Shown: positions 32,148 to 39,919 of the stretch, in pieces
Numbering within the stretch: the first letter of the stretch is position 1
Layout: each line of letters opens with the position of its first letter
NCBI RefSeq assembly: GCF_002013375.1
Contig: NZ_MAEW01000017.1
Coordinates: 62,001 to 126,000 of the forward strand
DNA length: 64,000 nucleotides
From: Mycobacterium sp. D16Q13
Lineage (GTDB): Bacteria; Actinomycetota; Actinomycetes; Mycobacteriales; Mycobacteriaceae
Direction of reading: 5' to 3'
Made by a program: the position numbers and the translations under genes
Notes under the pieces: model-generated
Databases searched by the model: none
Seen by the model: the letters and a program-made list of their open reading frames with translations, nothing else
What the model was told of the DNA's origin: nothing

Positions 32148-33739
32148 CGCAGCTGCGCACCACCGTCAACACCAACTCACCGGAGTACCTCGACGCCGCC
32201 GAGGCCATGCTGACCAAACTTGCCGAGGTCAACGCCGAGACGGCAAAAGCGCTCGCCGGCGGTGGTGACAAATACGTTGCCCGCCACCATGAACGCGGCA
32301 AGTTGCTGGCACGTGAGCGCATCGAGCTCTTGATCGACCCCGACTCCCCGTTCTTGGAGCTGTGCCCGCTCGCGGCATGGGGTAGCGACTTCACCGTCGG
32401 CGCCTCGCTGGTCACCGGCATCGGCGTGGTCGAAGGCGTCGAGTGCATGATCGTGGCCAACGACCCCACCGTCAAGGGTGGCACCAGCAACCCCTGGACA
32501 TTGCGCAAGGTGCTGCGAGCCAACGACATTGCCTTCAAGAACCGTCTACCCGTGATCTCGCTGGTGGAGTCCGGCGGCGCGGACCTGCCCACCCAGAAGG
32601 AAGTGTTTGTCCCCGGCGGGCAGATGTTCCGCGATCTCACTCGGCTTTCGGCAGCCGGCATACCGACGATCGCCCTGGTGTTCGGAAACTCGACCGCCGG
32701 CGGCGCCTACATCCCCGGCATGTCCGATCACGTCGTGATGATCAAGGAACGTTCGAAGGTGTTCCTGGCCGGTCCCCCGCTCGTCAAGATGGCGACCGGC
32801 GAGGAATCCGATGACGAATCTCTGGGTGGCGCGGAAATGCACTCCCGGGTTTCCGGTTTAGGCGACTACCTGGCGGTGGACGAACAGGACGCCGTAAGGC
32901 TCGGGCGTCAGATCGTGTCCCGCCTCAACTGGGTCAAGAAGGGCCCCAAGCCCGCGGCGGTCGTCGAACCGATCGCGGATCAGGAAGAGCTCATCGGCAT
33001 TGTGCCTGGAGACCTCCGCATCCCGTTCGACCCGCGTGAGGTCATCGCACGCATCGTCGACGGTTCGGAGTTCGACGAGTTCAAAGAGCAGTACGGGTCG
33101 TCACTGGTAACCGGGTGGGCGCGTCTACACGGCTACCCCATCGGCATCCTCGCCAACGCGCGTGGCGTGCTATTCAGCGAGGAAGCGCAGAAGGCCACCC
33201 AGTTCATCCAGCTGGCCAACCAGACCAACACACCACTTCTGTTCGTACACAACACCACCGGATACATGGTGGGCAAGGAGTACGAAGAGGGCGGCATGAT
33301 CAAGCACGGGTCGATGATGATCAACGCCGTGTCCAACTCCACCGTGCCGCATCTGTCGCTGATCGTCGGCGCCTCATACGGGGCCGGTCACTACGGCATG
33401 TGCGGGCGCGCGTACGACCCGCGTTTCCTGTTCGCGTGGCCCAGCGCCAAGTCGGCGGTCATGGGCGGTACCCAGCTGGCGGGTGTCATCTCCATCGTGA
33501 GCCGTGCCGCCGCGGTGGCACGGGGCCAGGCCGTCAACGAGGACGCGGATGCCGCGATGAAGGCCGCCATCGAGGCGCAGATCGAAGCCGAGTCGCTGCC
33601 CATGTTCATGTCCGGGCGTCTCTACGACGACGGGGTCATCGATCCCCGCGACACCCGGGCCGTGCTCGGTATGTGCCTGTCCGCCATCGCTAATGGACCA
33701 ATCGAGGGGACGTCGAACTTCGGCGTCTTCCGGATGTGA
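32144..33739 (+). CDS. accD2: Acyl-CoA carboxylase beta (carboxyltransferase) subunit
   Basis: A 531-residue carboxyltransferase with both crotonase-like halves. Blocks include ARHHERGKLLARERIELLIDP, ANDPTVKGGTSNPWTL, the first oxyanion-hole region VFGNSTAGGAYIPGMSDHVVM, and in the second half GVLFSEEAQKATQFIQLANQTNTPLLFVHNTTGYMVG with SYGAGHYGMCGRAYDPRFLFAWPSA. ATG at 32144 overlaps the fadE13 stop. It pairs with accA2 next to it. The QTNTPLLFVHNTTG form resembles methylcrotonyl- or geranyl-CoA carboxylases, consistent with the AtuA neighbour. Confidence 0.95.
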   Translation: MTQLRTTVNTNSPEYLDAAEAMLTKLAEVNAETAKALAGGGDKYVARHHERGKLLARERIELLIDPDSPFLELCPLAAWGSDFTVGASLVTGIGVVEGVECMIVANDPTVKGGTSNPWTLRKVLRANDIAFKNRLPVISLVESGGADLPTQKEVFVPGGQMFRDLTRLSAAGIPTIALVFGNSTAGGAYIPGMSDHVVMIKERSKVFLAGPPLVKMATGEESDDESLGGAEMHSRVSGLGDYLAVDEQDAVRLGRQIVSRLNWVKKGPKPAAVVEPIADQEELIGIVPGDLRIPFDPREVIARIVDGSEFDEFKEQYGSSLVTGWARLHGYPIGILANARGVLFSEEAQKATQFIQLANQTNTPLLFVHNTTGYMVGKEYEEGGMIKHGSMMINAVSNSTVPHLSLIVGASYGAGHYGMCGRAYDPRFLFAWPSAKSAVMGGTQLAGVISIVSRAAAVARGQAVNEDADAAMKAAIEAQIEAESLPMFMSGRLYDDGVIDPRDTRAVLGMCLSAIANGPIEGTSNFGVFRM

Positions 33740-33751
33740 GGTAAGAGTTAA

Positions 33752-35755
33752 GTGACTATCACCTCTGTTCTGGTGGCCAACCGCGGCGAGATCGCCCGCC
33801 GCGTCTTCGCTACCTGCCGCAAGCTGGGGCTTGGCACGGTCGCCGTCTACTCCGACGCCGACGCCGACAGTCCGCACGTCTCCGAGGCCGATGCTGCGGT
33901 CCACCTACCCGGCACATCCAGCGCCGAGACCTACCTGCGCGGTGAGCTGATCATCGCCGCGGCCAAGGCCACCGGTGCCGACGCCATCCACCCCGGCTAC
34001 GGATTCCTTTCCGAGAATGCCGATTTCGCTCGCGCGGTGGCCGATGCCGGCCTGACCTGGATCGGTCCGCCAGTCACCGCCATCGAGTCGATGGGCTCGA
34101 AGATCGAGTCCAAGAAACTCATGGACGCCGCCGGCGTTCCGGTGCTGGGACAGCTCGACCCGGATACCGTCACCGCCGATCAGCTCCCGGTGCTCGTCAA
34201 GGCGTCCGCCGGTGGCGGCGGCCGCGGCATGCGGATCGTCTCTGAGCTCGACAAGCTCCCCGCCGAAATCGCTGCCGCACAACGGGAAGCTCAATCGGCG
34301 TTCGGCGACCCGACAGTCTTCTGCGAGCGCTACCTGGGCACCGGTCGACACATCGAAGTACAGGTGATGGCCGACACCCACGGCACCGTGTGGGCTGTGG
34401 GTGAGCGCGAGTGCTCCATCCAGCGCCGCCACCAGAAGGTCATCGAAGAGGCACCCTCACCCCTGGTGACCCGAATCGACGGCATGCGGGAGCAGCTCTT
34501 CGAGGCGTCACGCACCGCTGCGTCGACCATCGGCTATGTCGGCGCGGGGACTATGGAGTTCCTGGCCACGGAGAGCGGCGAGTTCTTCTTCCTGGAAATG
34601 AACACACGCCTGCAGGTGGAGCATCCGGTCACCGAGTGCACCACAGGACTCGACCTGGTCGCATTGCAGATCCAGGTGGCAGAGGGCGGCAAGCTTCCTG
34701 CCGAACCGCCTGCCATTCATGGCCATTCGATTGAGGCGCGCTTATACGCGGAGAACCCCGCGGCCGGGTGGCAGCCACAAAGCGGCACTGTGCACACATT
34801 TCGGATCCCTGGAGTCTCCGCGGAATTCCACGTGCCCGGACACCCGGGGCGCAACGGGGTGCGCCTGGATTCCACCATCGTCGACGGCAGCGTGGTGTCG
34901 GTGCACTACGACCCGATGCTCGCCAAGGTCATCACGGTGGCACCAACGCGCACCGAAGCTTCCCGGCTGTTGGCGTCGACATTGGAACGCACTCGCCTGC
35001 ATGGCCTGACCACCAATCGCGACCTGCTGGTCAACGTGTTGCGGCATCCGGCGTTCCTCGCCGGCGACACCGACACGTCCTTCCTGGACAAGCATGGCCT
35101 CGACGTCCTTTCGAAACCCCTAGCCGACGAAGCGGCGCACCAGTACTCGGCGCTCGCGGCAGCACTTGCCGATGCCGCGGCCAACCGGGCACATGCCATC
35201 GTCTGCGCGGATCTGCCCAGCGGATGGCGCAACCTGGCATCCGGCTACCAGACCAAGGAATTCGCGGTGGGCGAAAGCACCATCAGCGTGCGCTACCGCC
35301 TGACCCGCGCGGGGCTGGAACTCGATGGAGATTGGCCCGCCATCAAACTAGTTTCGGCGACACCGGATCACGTGGCACTGGTGATCGACGGCGTCCGGCG
35401 GGGCTTCGACGTCGCCCGCTACGGCGGTCCCCCCACTGGGGAATACGCAGACGTCGACTCACCGCTCGGCCCGGTCGCACTCACTGTGGTGCCCCGGTTT
35501 ACCGACCCCAGCACCGAGCTGGCGGCGGGCTCACTCATCGCGCCGATGCCGGGTGTGGTGCTGCGGGTGGGTGCCGCGGTCGGAGACACCGTCACCGCAG
35601 GGACGCCGATCGTCTGGTTGGAGGCCATGAAGATGGAGCACACCATCGTCGCCCCCGCCGACGGCGTCATCGAGATCCTCAATGTCGAACCGGGACAACA
35701 GGTCGAGCTGGGTACCGTACTGGCCCAGCTGGCCGCCAACGAAGGAGAGTCATGA
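33752..35755 (+). CDS. accA2: Acyl-CoA carboxylase alpha subunit (biotin carboxylase and BCCP)
   Basis: A 667-residue fusion. The N-terminal biotin carboxylase begins SVLVANRGEIARRVFATCRKLG, with the ATP loop KASAGGGGRGMRIV, ERECSIQRRHQKVIEEAPS and FLEMNTRLQVEHPVTE. The C-terminal biotinyl domain ends with the biotin-lysine motif EAMKMEHTIVAP. It carboxylates biotin for the AccD2 subunit. GTG start, 12 bases after accD2. Its stop overlaps the next gene in ATGA. Confidence 0.96.
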   Translation: MTITSVLVANRGEIARRVFATCRKLGLGTVAVYSDADADSPHVSEADAAVHLPGTSSAETYLRGELIIAAAKATGADAIHPGYGFLSENADFARAVADAGLTWIGPPVTAIESMGSKIESKKLMDAAGVPVLGQLDPDTVTADQLPVLVKASAGGGGRGMRIVSELDKLPAEIAAAQREAQSAFGDPTVFCERYLGTGRHIEVQVMADTHGTVWAVGERECSIQRRHQKVIEEAPSPLVTRIDGMREQLFEASRTAASTIGYVGAGTMEFLATESGEFFFLEMNTRLQVEHPVTECTTGLDLVALQIQVAEGGKLPAEPPAIHGHSIEARLYAENPAAGWQPQSGTVHTFRIPGVSAEFHVPGHPGRNGVRLDSTIVDGSVVSVHYDPMLAKVITVAPTRTEASRLLASTLERTRLHGLTTNRDLLVNVLRHPAFLAGDTDTSFLDKHGLDVLSKPLADEAAHQYSALAAALADAAANRAHAIVCADLPSGWRNLASGYQTKEFAVGESTISVRYRLTRAGLELDGDWPAIKLVSATPDHVALVIDGVRRGFDVARYGGPPTGEYADVDSPLGPVALTVVPRFTDPSTELAAGSLIAPMPGVVLRVGAAVGDTVTAGTPIVWLEAMKMEHTIVAPADGVIEILNVEPGQQVELGTVLAQLAANEGES

Positions 35756-36921
35756 CCGTCACCAATCCTTATGTCGAGTCCGATGAGCGCAAGGCACTGC
35801 GGCAAGCGGTGGCCTCGCTCACTGGCAACTACGGCCACGAGTACTACCTGGAAAAGTCCAAGACTCATGCTCCCCTCACCGAGTTGTGGGATGAGGCAGG
35901 AAAGCTCGGCTTCTTGGGAGTGAACATCCCCGAGGAATACGGCGGCGGCGGTGCCGGCATGTACGAGCTTGGGCTCGTATTCGAGGAGCTCTCGGCGGCG
36001 GGGTGCCCGCTGCTGATGATGGTGGTGTCCCCCGCCATCAATGCCACCATCATCGCCCGCTACGGCACCGATGAGCAGAAGAAGAACTGGCTGCCCTCGA
36101 TGGCTGATGGCACCTTCACCATGGCGTTCGCCATCACCGAACCCGACGCCGGCTCGAACTCCCACAACATCATCACCACCGCCAAGCGCGACGGTGGTGA
36201 CTGGATCCTCAATGGGCGCAAGGTCTTCATCTCCGGTGTCGACCAAGCCAACGCCGTGCTGGTGGTGGCGCGCACCGAGGAGGCCAAGACCGGCAAGCTC
36301 AAGCCTGCCCTGTTCGTGGTGCCCACCGACACCAAGGGGTTCGAGTACACACCCATCGATATGGAGCTGACGCTCCCGGAACGGCAGTTCCAGGTGTTCC
36401 TCGATGATGTACGGGTGCCCGGTAATGCGCTCGTCGGCTCCGAGGACGCCGCGCTCATGCAGCTGTTCGCCGGATTGAACCCCGAGCGAATCATGGGCGC
36501 TGCCAGTGGAGTTGGCCTCACCCGGCTCGCATTGAACAAGGCCACCGACTACGTCAAGACCCGGCAGGTGTGGAAGACCCCGATCGGCGCGCATCAGGCC
36601 ATCGCGCACCCGCTCGCCGAGATCAAGGTGGAGCTGGAACTGGCCAAGCTCATGATGCAGAAGGCCGCCACTTTGTACGACTGCGGCGATGACTGGGGCG
36701 CCGCGGAGGCGGCCAACATGGCCAAGTACGCCGCGGCGGACGTGGCCTGCCGCGCGGCCGACCGTGCCGTGCAGTCCTTGGGCGGCAACGGATTGACCTC
36801 CGAGTACGCCGTGGCGCCCCTGCTGAATCTGTCGCGCTTCGGGCGTATCGCCCCGGTGAGCCGGGAGATGATCCTCAACTTCGTGGCGCAGACGTCCCTC
36901 GGCCTACCCCGCTCGTACTAA
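35752..36921 (+). CDS. fadE12: Acyl-CoA dehydrogenase
   Basis: A 389-residue acyl-CoA dehydrogenase, second in this operon. The recognisable blocks are LWDEAGKLGFLGVNIPEEYGGGGAG, AITEPDAGSNSHNIITTAKRDG, NGRKVFISGVDQANAVLVVAR and SLGGNGLTSEYAVAPLLNLSRFGRIAPVSREMI. The last part differs from the common GGxGY/RxxRD ending, so its substrate range may be distinct from FadE13. Coupled to accA2 by an ATGA overlap; echA7 follows after 16 bases. Confidence 0.94.
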   Translation: MTVTNPYVESDERKALRQAVASLTGNYGHEYYLEKSKTHAPLTELWDEAGKLGFLGVNIPEEYGGGGAGMYELGLVFEELSAAGCPLLMMVVSPAINATIIARYGTDEQKKNWLPSMADGTFTMAFAITEPDAGSNSHNIITTAKRDGGDWILNGRKVFISGVDQANAVLVVARTEEAKTGKLKPALFVVPTDTKGFEYTPIDMELTLPERQFQVFLDDVRVPGNALVGSEDAALMQLFAGLNPERIMGAASGVGLTRLALNKATDYVKTRQVWKTPIGAHQAIAHPLAEIKVELELAKLMMQKAATLYDCGDDWGAAEAANMAKYAAADVACRAADRAVQSLGGNGLTSEYAVAPLLNLSRFGRIAPVSREMILNFVAQTSLGLPRSY

Positions 36922-36937
36922 AGGAAAGGTCCGCCGA

Positions 36938-37732
36938 ATGGCGAAAGAATCTGACACTCTGGTCCAGTACGAGGTGGAAGGCCGCGCCGCTCGCCTGACC
37001 CTCGACTCACCGCACAACCGCAATGCGTTGTCCAGCAGGTTGGTGCTGCAACTGCGAGAGGGACTGCAGCGGGCCGCTGTCGACAAGACGGTGCGTGCCG
37101 TGGTGCTCACCCACACCGGCAACACCTTCTGCGCGGGCGCCGACCTGTCGGAAAGCTCAGCGGCGTCGTCCGATCCCCAAGATGTCGCCAAGGATCGGGC
37201 CGGCCAACTCACCACGCTACTGCGCGACATTCTTGAGCTGCCCCTGCCCGTCATCATCGCCGTCAACGGCCATGTGCGGGCCGGGGGTTTCGGTCTGGTG
37301 GGAGCCGCCGACATCGCGGTAGCAGGACCCGACAGCACCTTCGCACTGACCGAGGCACGCATCGGAGTCGCGCCGTCGATCATCTCGCTGACGCTGCTGC
37401 CCCGGCTCACCGGCCGGGCGGCCGGGCGCTACTTCGTCACCGGCGAGAGGTTCGACGCGCGGGTGGCCGCGGAGATCGGTTTGGTGACCAAGTCCGTCGA
37501 TAGTCCCGAGGCAGTCGAGGCCGCGGTCACTTCGTTAGTGGATGACATCGCGCTTGGTTCGCCGCAAGGGCTGGCCGAGTCGAAGAGGCTCACCACCGCG
37601 CCGATCCTCGCCGATTTCGATGCGCGTGCAGTCGAGTTGACAGAAACCTCCGCGCGTTTGTTCGTGTCTCCCGAGGCGCAGGAGGGCATGTTGGCCTTCC
37701 TGCAGAAGCGTCCGCCCGCGTGGCAGGTGTGA
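36938..37732 (+). CDS. echA7: Enoyl-CoA hydratase/isomerase family protein
   Basis: A 264-residue crotonase-fold protein that likely hydrates the enoyl-CoA formed by the dehydrogenases upstream. Blocks are LTLDSPHNRNALSSRLVLQL, the oxyanion-hole pair FCAGADLSE and VNGHVRAGGFGLVGAADIAVA, and FALTEARIGVAPSIISLTLLPRL. The position equivalent to the second catalytic Glu (in GRAAGRYFVTGERFDA) is not clearly conserved, so a hydratase or lyase role rests on context. Last gene of the operon. Confidence 0.93.
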   Translation: MAKESDTLVQYEVEGRAARLTLDSPHNRNALSSRLVLQLREGLQRAAVDKTVRAVVLTHTGNTFCAGADLSESSAASSDPQDVAKDRAGQLTTLLRDILELPLPVIIAVNGHVRAGGFGLVGAADIAVAGPDSTFALTEARIGVAPSIISLTLLPRLTGRAAGRYFVTGERFDARVAAEIGLVTKSVDSPEAVEAAVTSLVDDIALGSPQGLAESKRLTTAPILADFDARAVELTETSARLFVSPEAQEGMLAFLQKRPPAWQV

Positions 37733-37818
37733 ACCAGACTGCACTACGTGTGTAGTGCGCTGAGCAACACTAATGAACCGCGTGCCTTTAAGCGCCGTTC
37801 GTCGTAGGCTCGGCGGTG

Positions 37819-38421
37819 ATGAGCAACCTCCCTGAGCGGGTTACCGCATCGATGCGGGCCGCAGACGCCGATCGTATGCGCGTCGCACAGCTGTTATCCG
37901 ACGCTGCCGCGCAGGGTCGGCTGGAGCTCTCTGAGTTCGAGGAGCGCCTCACGAAGGTGTACTCGGCAAATACATACGGTGAGCTTGATCAGCTCAGCGC
38001 GGACCTGCCCGCAGTCGCTACTTCTCAAGTTCGCGGTCAAGACAGCAAGCCAGCCCCCTCGACGGTGCTGATGGCAATCATGAGCGGATTTGAACGACGG
38101 GGCCGCTGGAACGTACCCGGCAAGCTCACTTCATTCGCGCTGTGGGGTGGCGGCGTGCTGGACCTGCGCTACGCCGACTTCACCTCCAATGAGGTGGAGA
38201 TCCGCTCCTTCTCCATCATGGGCGGCCAGACGATCCTCTTACCGCCGGAGGTCAACGTCGACGTCAAAGGTGTCGCGGTGATGGGTGGCTTCGATCACTC
38301 GGCGAGTGGCCGAGGCGTAGAGGGTGCCCCGCACGTGACGGTCAAGGGGTTCTCGCTGTGGGGTGGCGTGAACGTCAAGCGGAAGCGGCGCAAGCGGCGC
38401 GAGTCGCTGGAAGAGCAGTAA
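37819..38421 (+). CDS. DUF1707 SHOCT-like domain protein
   Basis: A 200-residue protein. The N-terminal 50 residues form the DUF1707 domain (MRAADADRMRVAQLLSDAAAQGRLELSEFEERLTKVYSANTYGELDQL). The rest is a beta-rich region with RWNVPGKLTSFALWGGGVLDLRYADF and VAVMGGFDHSASG, typical of the cell-wall-active LiaF-like C-terminal repeats. The final KRKRRKRRESLEEQ is strongly basic. ATG at 37819 is used; a GTG lies just before it. The 3' end overlaps the convergent JmjC-type gene by 47 bases, an unusually long overlap. Function unknown; the fold hints at envelope stress. Confidence 0.88.
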   Translation: MSNLPERVTASMRAADADRMRVAQLLSDAAAQGRLELSEFEERLTKVYSANTYGELDQLSADLPAVATSQVRGQDSKPAPSTVLMAIMSGFERRGRWNVPGKLTSFALWGGGVLDLRYADFTSNEVEIRSFSIMGGQTILLPPEVNVDVKGVAVMGGFDHSASGRGVEGAPHVTVKGFSLWGGVNVKRKRRKRRESLEEQ

Positions 38422-39610
38422 CAAGATCCAGAGCGCCGAAGCGCCACAGCGCATTCACAACCTGACGGCGCCGGTCGATATCCAGTTCTGCGGCAAGAAC
38501 CGCGTCAAGATCATTCAGGGTGAACTCCCCGGTAAGCGCTAAGAGTCCGTCAAGGTTCACCGCGCCGCCGAACGCGATATCGCGACCACGGGCCACCAGA
38601 TGGGTTCGCTCCGCGCCGATGAATGATTGCACCACTCCGGGATAAGCCCAGCCGAATGTGGCACCAACGGGAGGATCGCCGGTACGTAAGGCCGCCACCT
38701 TCGGCGCGCGCAGATACCCGGCGGTGCGCTGTTTCGCCGCCGCCAGTTCCATGGTTGTCGCCAATCCGGACATCGCCGCGGGGTCGTGGAGCATCTCCAT
38801 CACCAGCTGACCGACATCCTCGAAGCTGCGGGGCTCGCCTGCCGCGTCGAGCCGCGCACCGAAGTGATCGATCATCAAGTCCGAGAATGATTTCCGGACG
38901 TTGGGCGGAAATAGTGTGATCCCCAGAAACACCGAGGGACCTGCGTTGCGAAAAAGGTGGTAGCGCCCCCGGGGGATGCACACGAAGTCACCCGGACACA
39001 GGGTGTAGCGGCTGGCGCCGGGAAGCAGTCGGTCGAAGTCAAATGAGACCTTGCCCAATGACGGGTTCTCGAATAACTGATGTTGGTCCATTCCCTCCGC
39101 GGGCCACACCCAGAGTTCCTTGACACCCGGACCCAGGTGGAAGATCAGCGATGGCTCGTCATCCTTGTGAATTCCGAAGGGTGTCCATTCCACATCAGCG
39201 ATGAAGGTGTAAATATCCGCGCCGGACACCAGGTCTCGATCCGGGACAAGACTGCGCACCACAGCCTGGGCCAACGCGGCAAGACCCAGATCCCATGAGG
39301 AGGCGTCGTTGATGGCGACGCATGCCGGACGATCGTCGGCGTTATCGGCGAGCCACTCGGTCAAGGACTGCGCGCCTTTGGGCGCGCTGCGTGAGAGCCG
39401 CTCGGTGAGCTTGAAGTCGAACTCGCTGCCCCGGAACGCGCGCAGTCGCAGTCCTTTTCCTTCGGCGGTGGTCGCTGAGGTCACTGCCGCCGCTATCCGA
39501 TCGGTGATCGCCTTCTGGTCCGGCACCAGCCCGGAAATGAAGACCGTTTCTTCATAGCGAGGGGCCCAGTCCGCGACGAACCGGCGCCAGCGGGGGTCAT
39601 GGACGAACAC
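38375..39610 (-). CDS. JmjC/cupin-type Fe(II)/2-oxoglutarate oxygenase, likely peptide-modifying
   Basis: A 411-residue protein resembling JmjC ribosomal/peptide oxygenases. The cupin core shows the HxD pair in PFGIHKDDEPS (H148, D150) and the distal His in PGDFVCIPRGRYHLFRN (H218). After it comes a helical region with a C-terminal winged-helix-like part (GEFTLNDLDAVLAAELDIDRRRQVVNAL) like that of RoxA-type oxygenases. GTG at 39610 is chosen: GGAGG lies at 39619-39623, 8 bases upstream, whereas a GTG at 39667 falls inside a hairpin. The 25-codon gene and an ABC transporter lie directly upstream on the same strand, so hydroxylation of that peptide is the inferred role. The alternative is a ribosomal-protein or other hydroxylase unrelated to the peptide. 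Confidence 0.8.
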   Translation of the reverse strand: MFVHDPRWRRFVADWAPRYEETVFISGLVPDQKAITDRIAAAVTSATTAEGKGLRLRAFRGSEFDFKLTERLSRSAPKGAQSLTEWLADNADDRPACVAINDASSWDLGLAALAQAVVRSLVPDRDLVSGADIYTFIADVEWTPFGIHKDDEPSLIFHLGPGVKELWVWPAEGMDQHQLFENPSLGKVSFDFDRLLPGASRYTLCPGDFVCIPRGRYHLFRNAGPSVFLGITLFPPNVRKSFSDLMIDHFGARLDAAGEPRSFEDVGQLVMEMLHDPAAMSGLATTMELAAAKQRTAGYLRAPKVAALRTGDPPVGATFGWAYPGVVQSFIGAERTHLVARGRDIAFGGAVNLDGLLALTGEFTLNDLDAVLAAELDIDRRRQVVNALWRFGALDLVTALPATRAACAASA

Positions 39611-39634
39611 TGTTTTCGCCTCCGTGCTTGCGTC

Positions 39635-39672
39635 CGGGCGTGCGCGGCCTAGGGGACGGCCACGCACGCCCG
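39635..39672 (-). promoter_or_regulatory. Strong intercistronic hairpin between the small peptide gene and the oxygenase gene
   Basis: On the minus-strand RNA a 15-bp stem (CGGGCGTGCGTGGCC with its near-complement, one G-U pair) closes an 8-base loop. It lies wholly between the peptide stop and the oxygenase ribosome binding site, with no U tract. RiPP operons often have such elements to keep precursor expression higher than that of the modifying enzyme; it could also mask or expose the oxygenase start. Confidence 0.75.
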
Positions 39673-39682
39673 ACGTCCACTC

Positions 39683-39760
39683 TTAGTGGCTGGCAACCAT
39701 TTCCGTCGCGGTGACGATTTCATCGTCCTCGACAACGATCTCAACAGCGATATCGCGCAT
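39683..39760 (-). CDS. 25-residue peptide, candidate precursor of a modified peptide (RiPP)
   Basis: The ATG at 39760 opens a 25-codon frame ending in TAA. AAAGGAA at 39767-39773 sits 7-9 bases before it, an excellent ribosome binding site for so short a frame. The peptide starts MRDIAVEIVVEDDEIV, is strongly acidic (seven Asp/Glu, one Arg), contains Thr-Ala-Thr-Glu-Met and ends with Ser-His. There is no signal peptide. It lies between an SbmA/BacA-like ABC transporter gene and a JmjC-type oxygenase gene. Whether it is translated and modified is untested. It resembles no RiPP class I know. Confidence 0.6.
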   Translation of the reverse strand: MRDIAVEIVVEDDEIVTATEMVASH

Positions 39761-39919
39761 GGCGGTTCCTTTCATTGAACGGTTAACTGCCCAACTCATC
39801 AGAAGCACCGTGGTGGCATCCGTCGCATGGAGCCACTGCGGTGGACCACGCCCAGCCCGCAGGCGCCGTCACTAGATCAGTCGTACGGCCGTAGCCAAAA
39901 GTTCCCGTGTTCAGCCGAT

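Noticed and set aside
34768..35751. Long open frame running through accA2 and fused to fadE12
   Set aside because: It is the out-of-frame shadow of accA2; the family N-terminus of the dehydrogenase starts at ATG 35752, which overlaps the accA2 stop.
39608..39667. GTG at 39667 as start of the JmjC-type oxygenase
   Set aside because: The extra 19 residues are encoded by the hairpin region, lack family features, and the GTG at 39610 has an ideal GGAGG.
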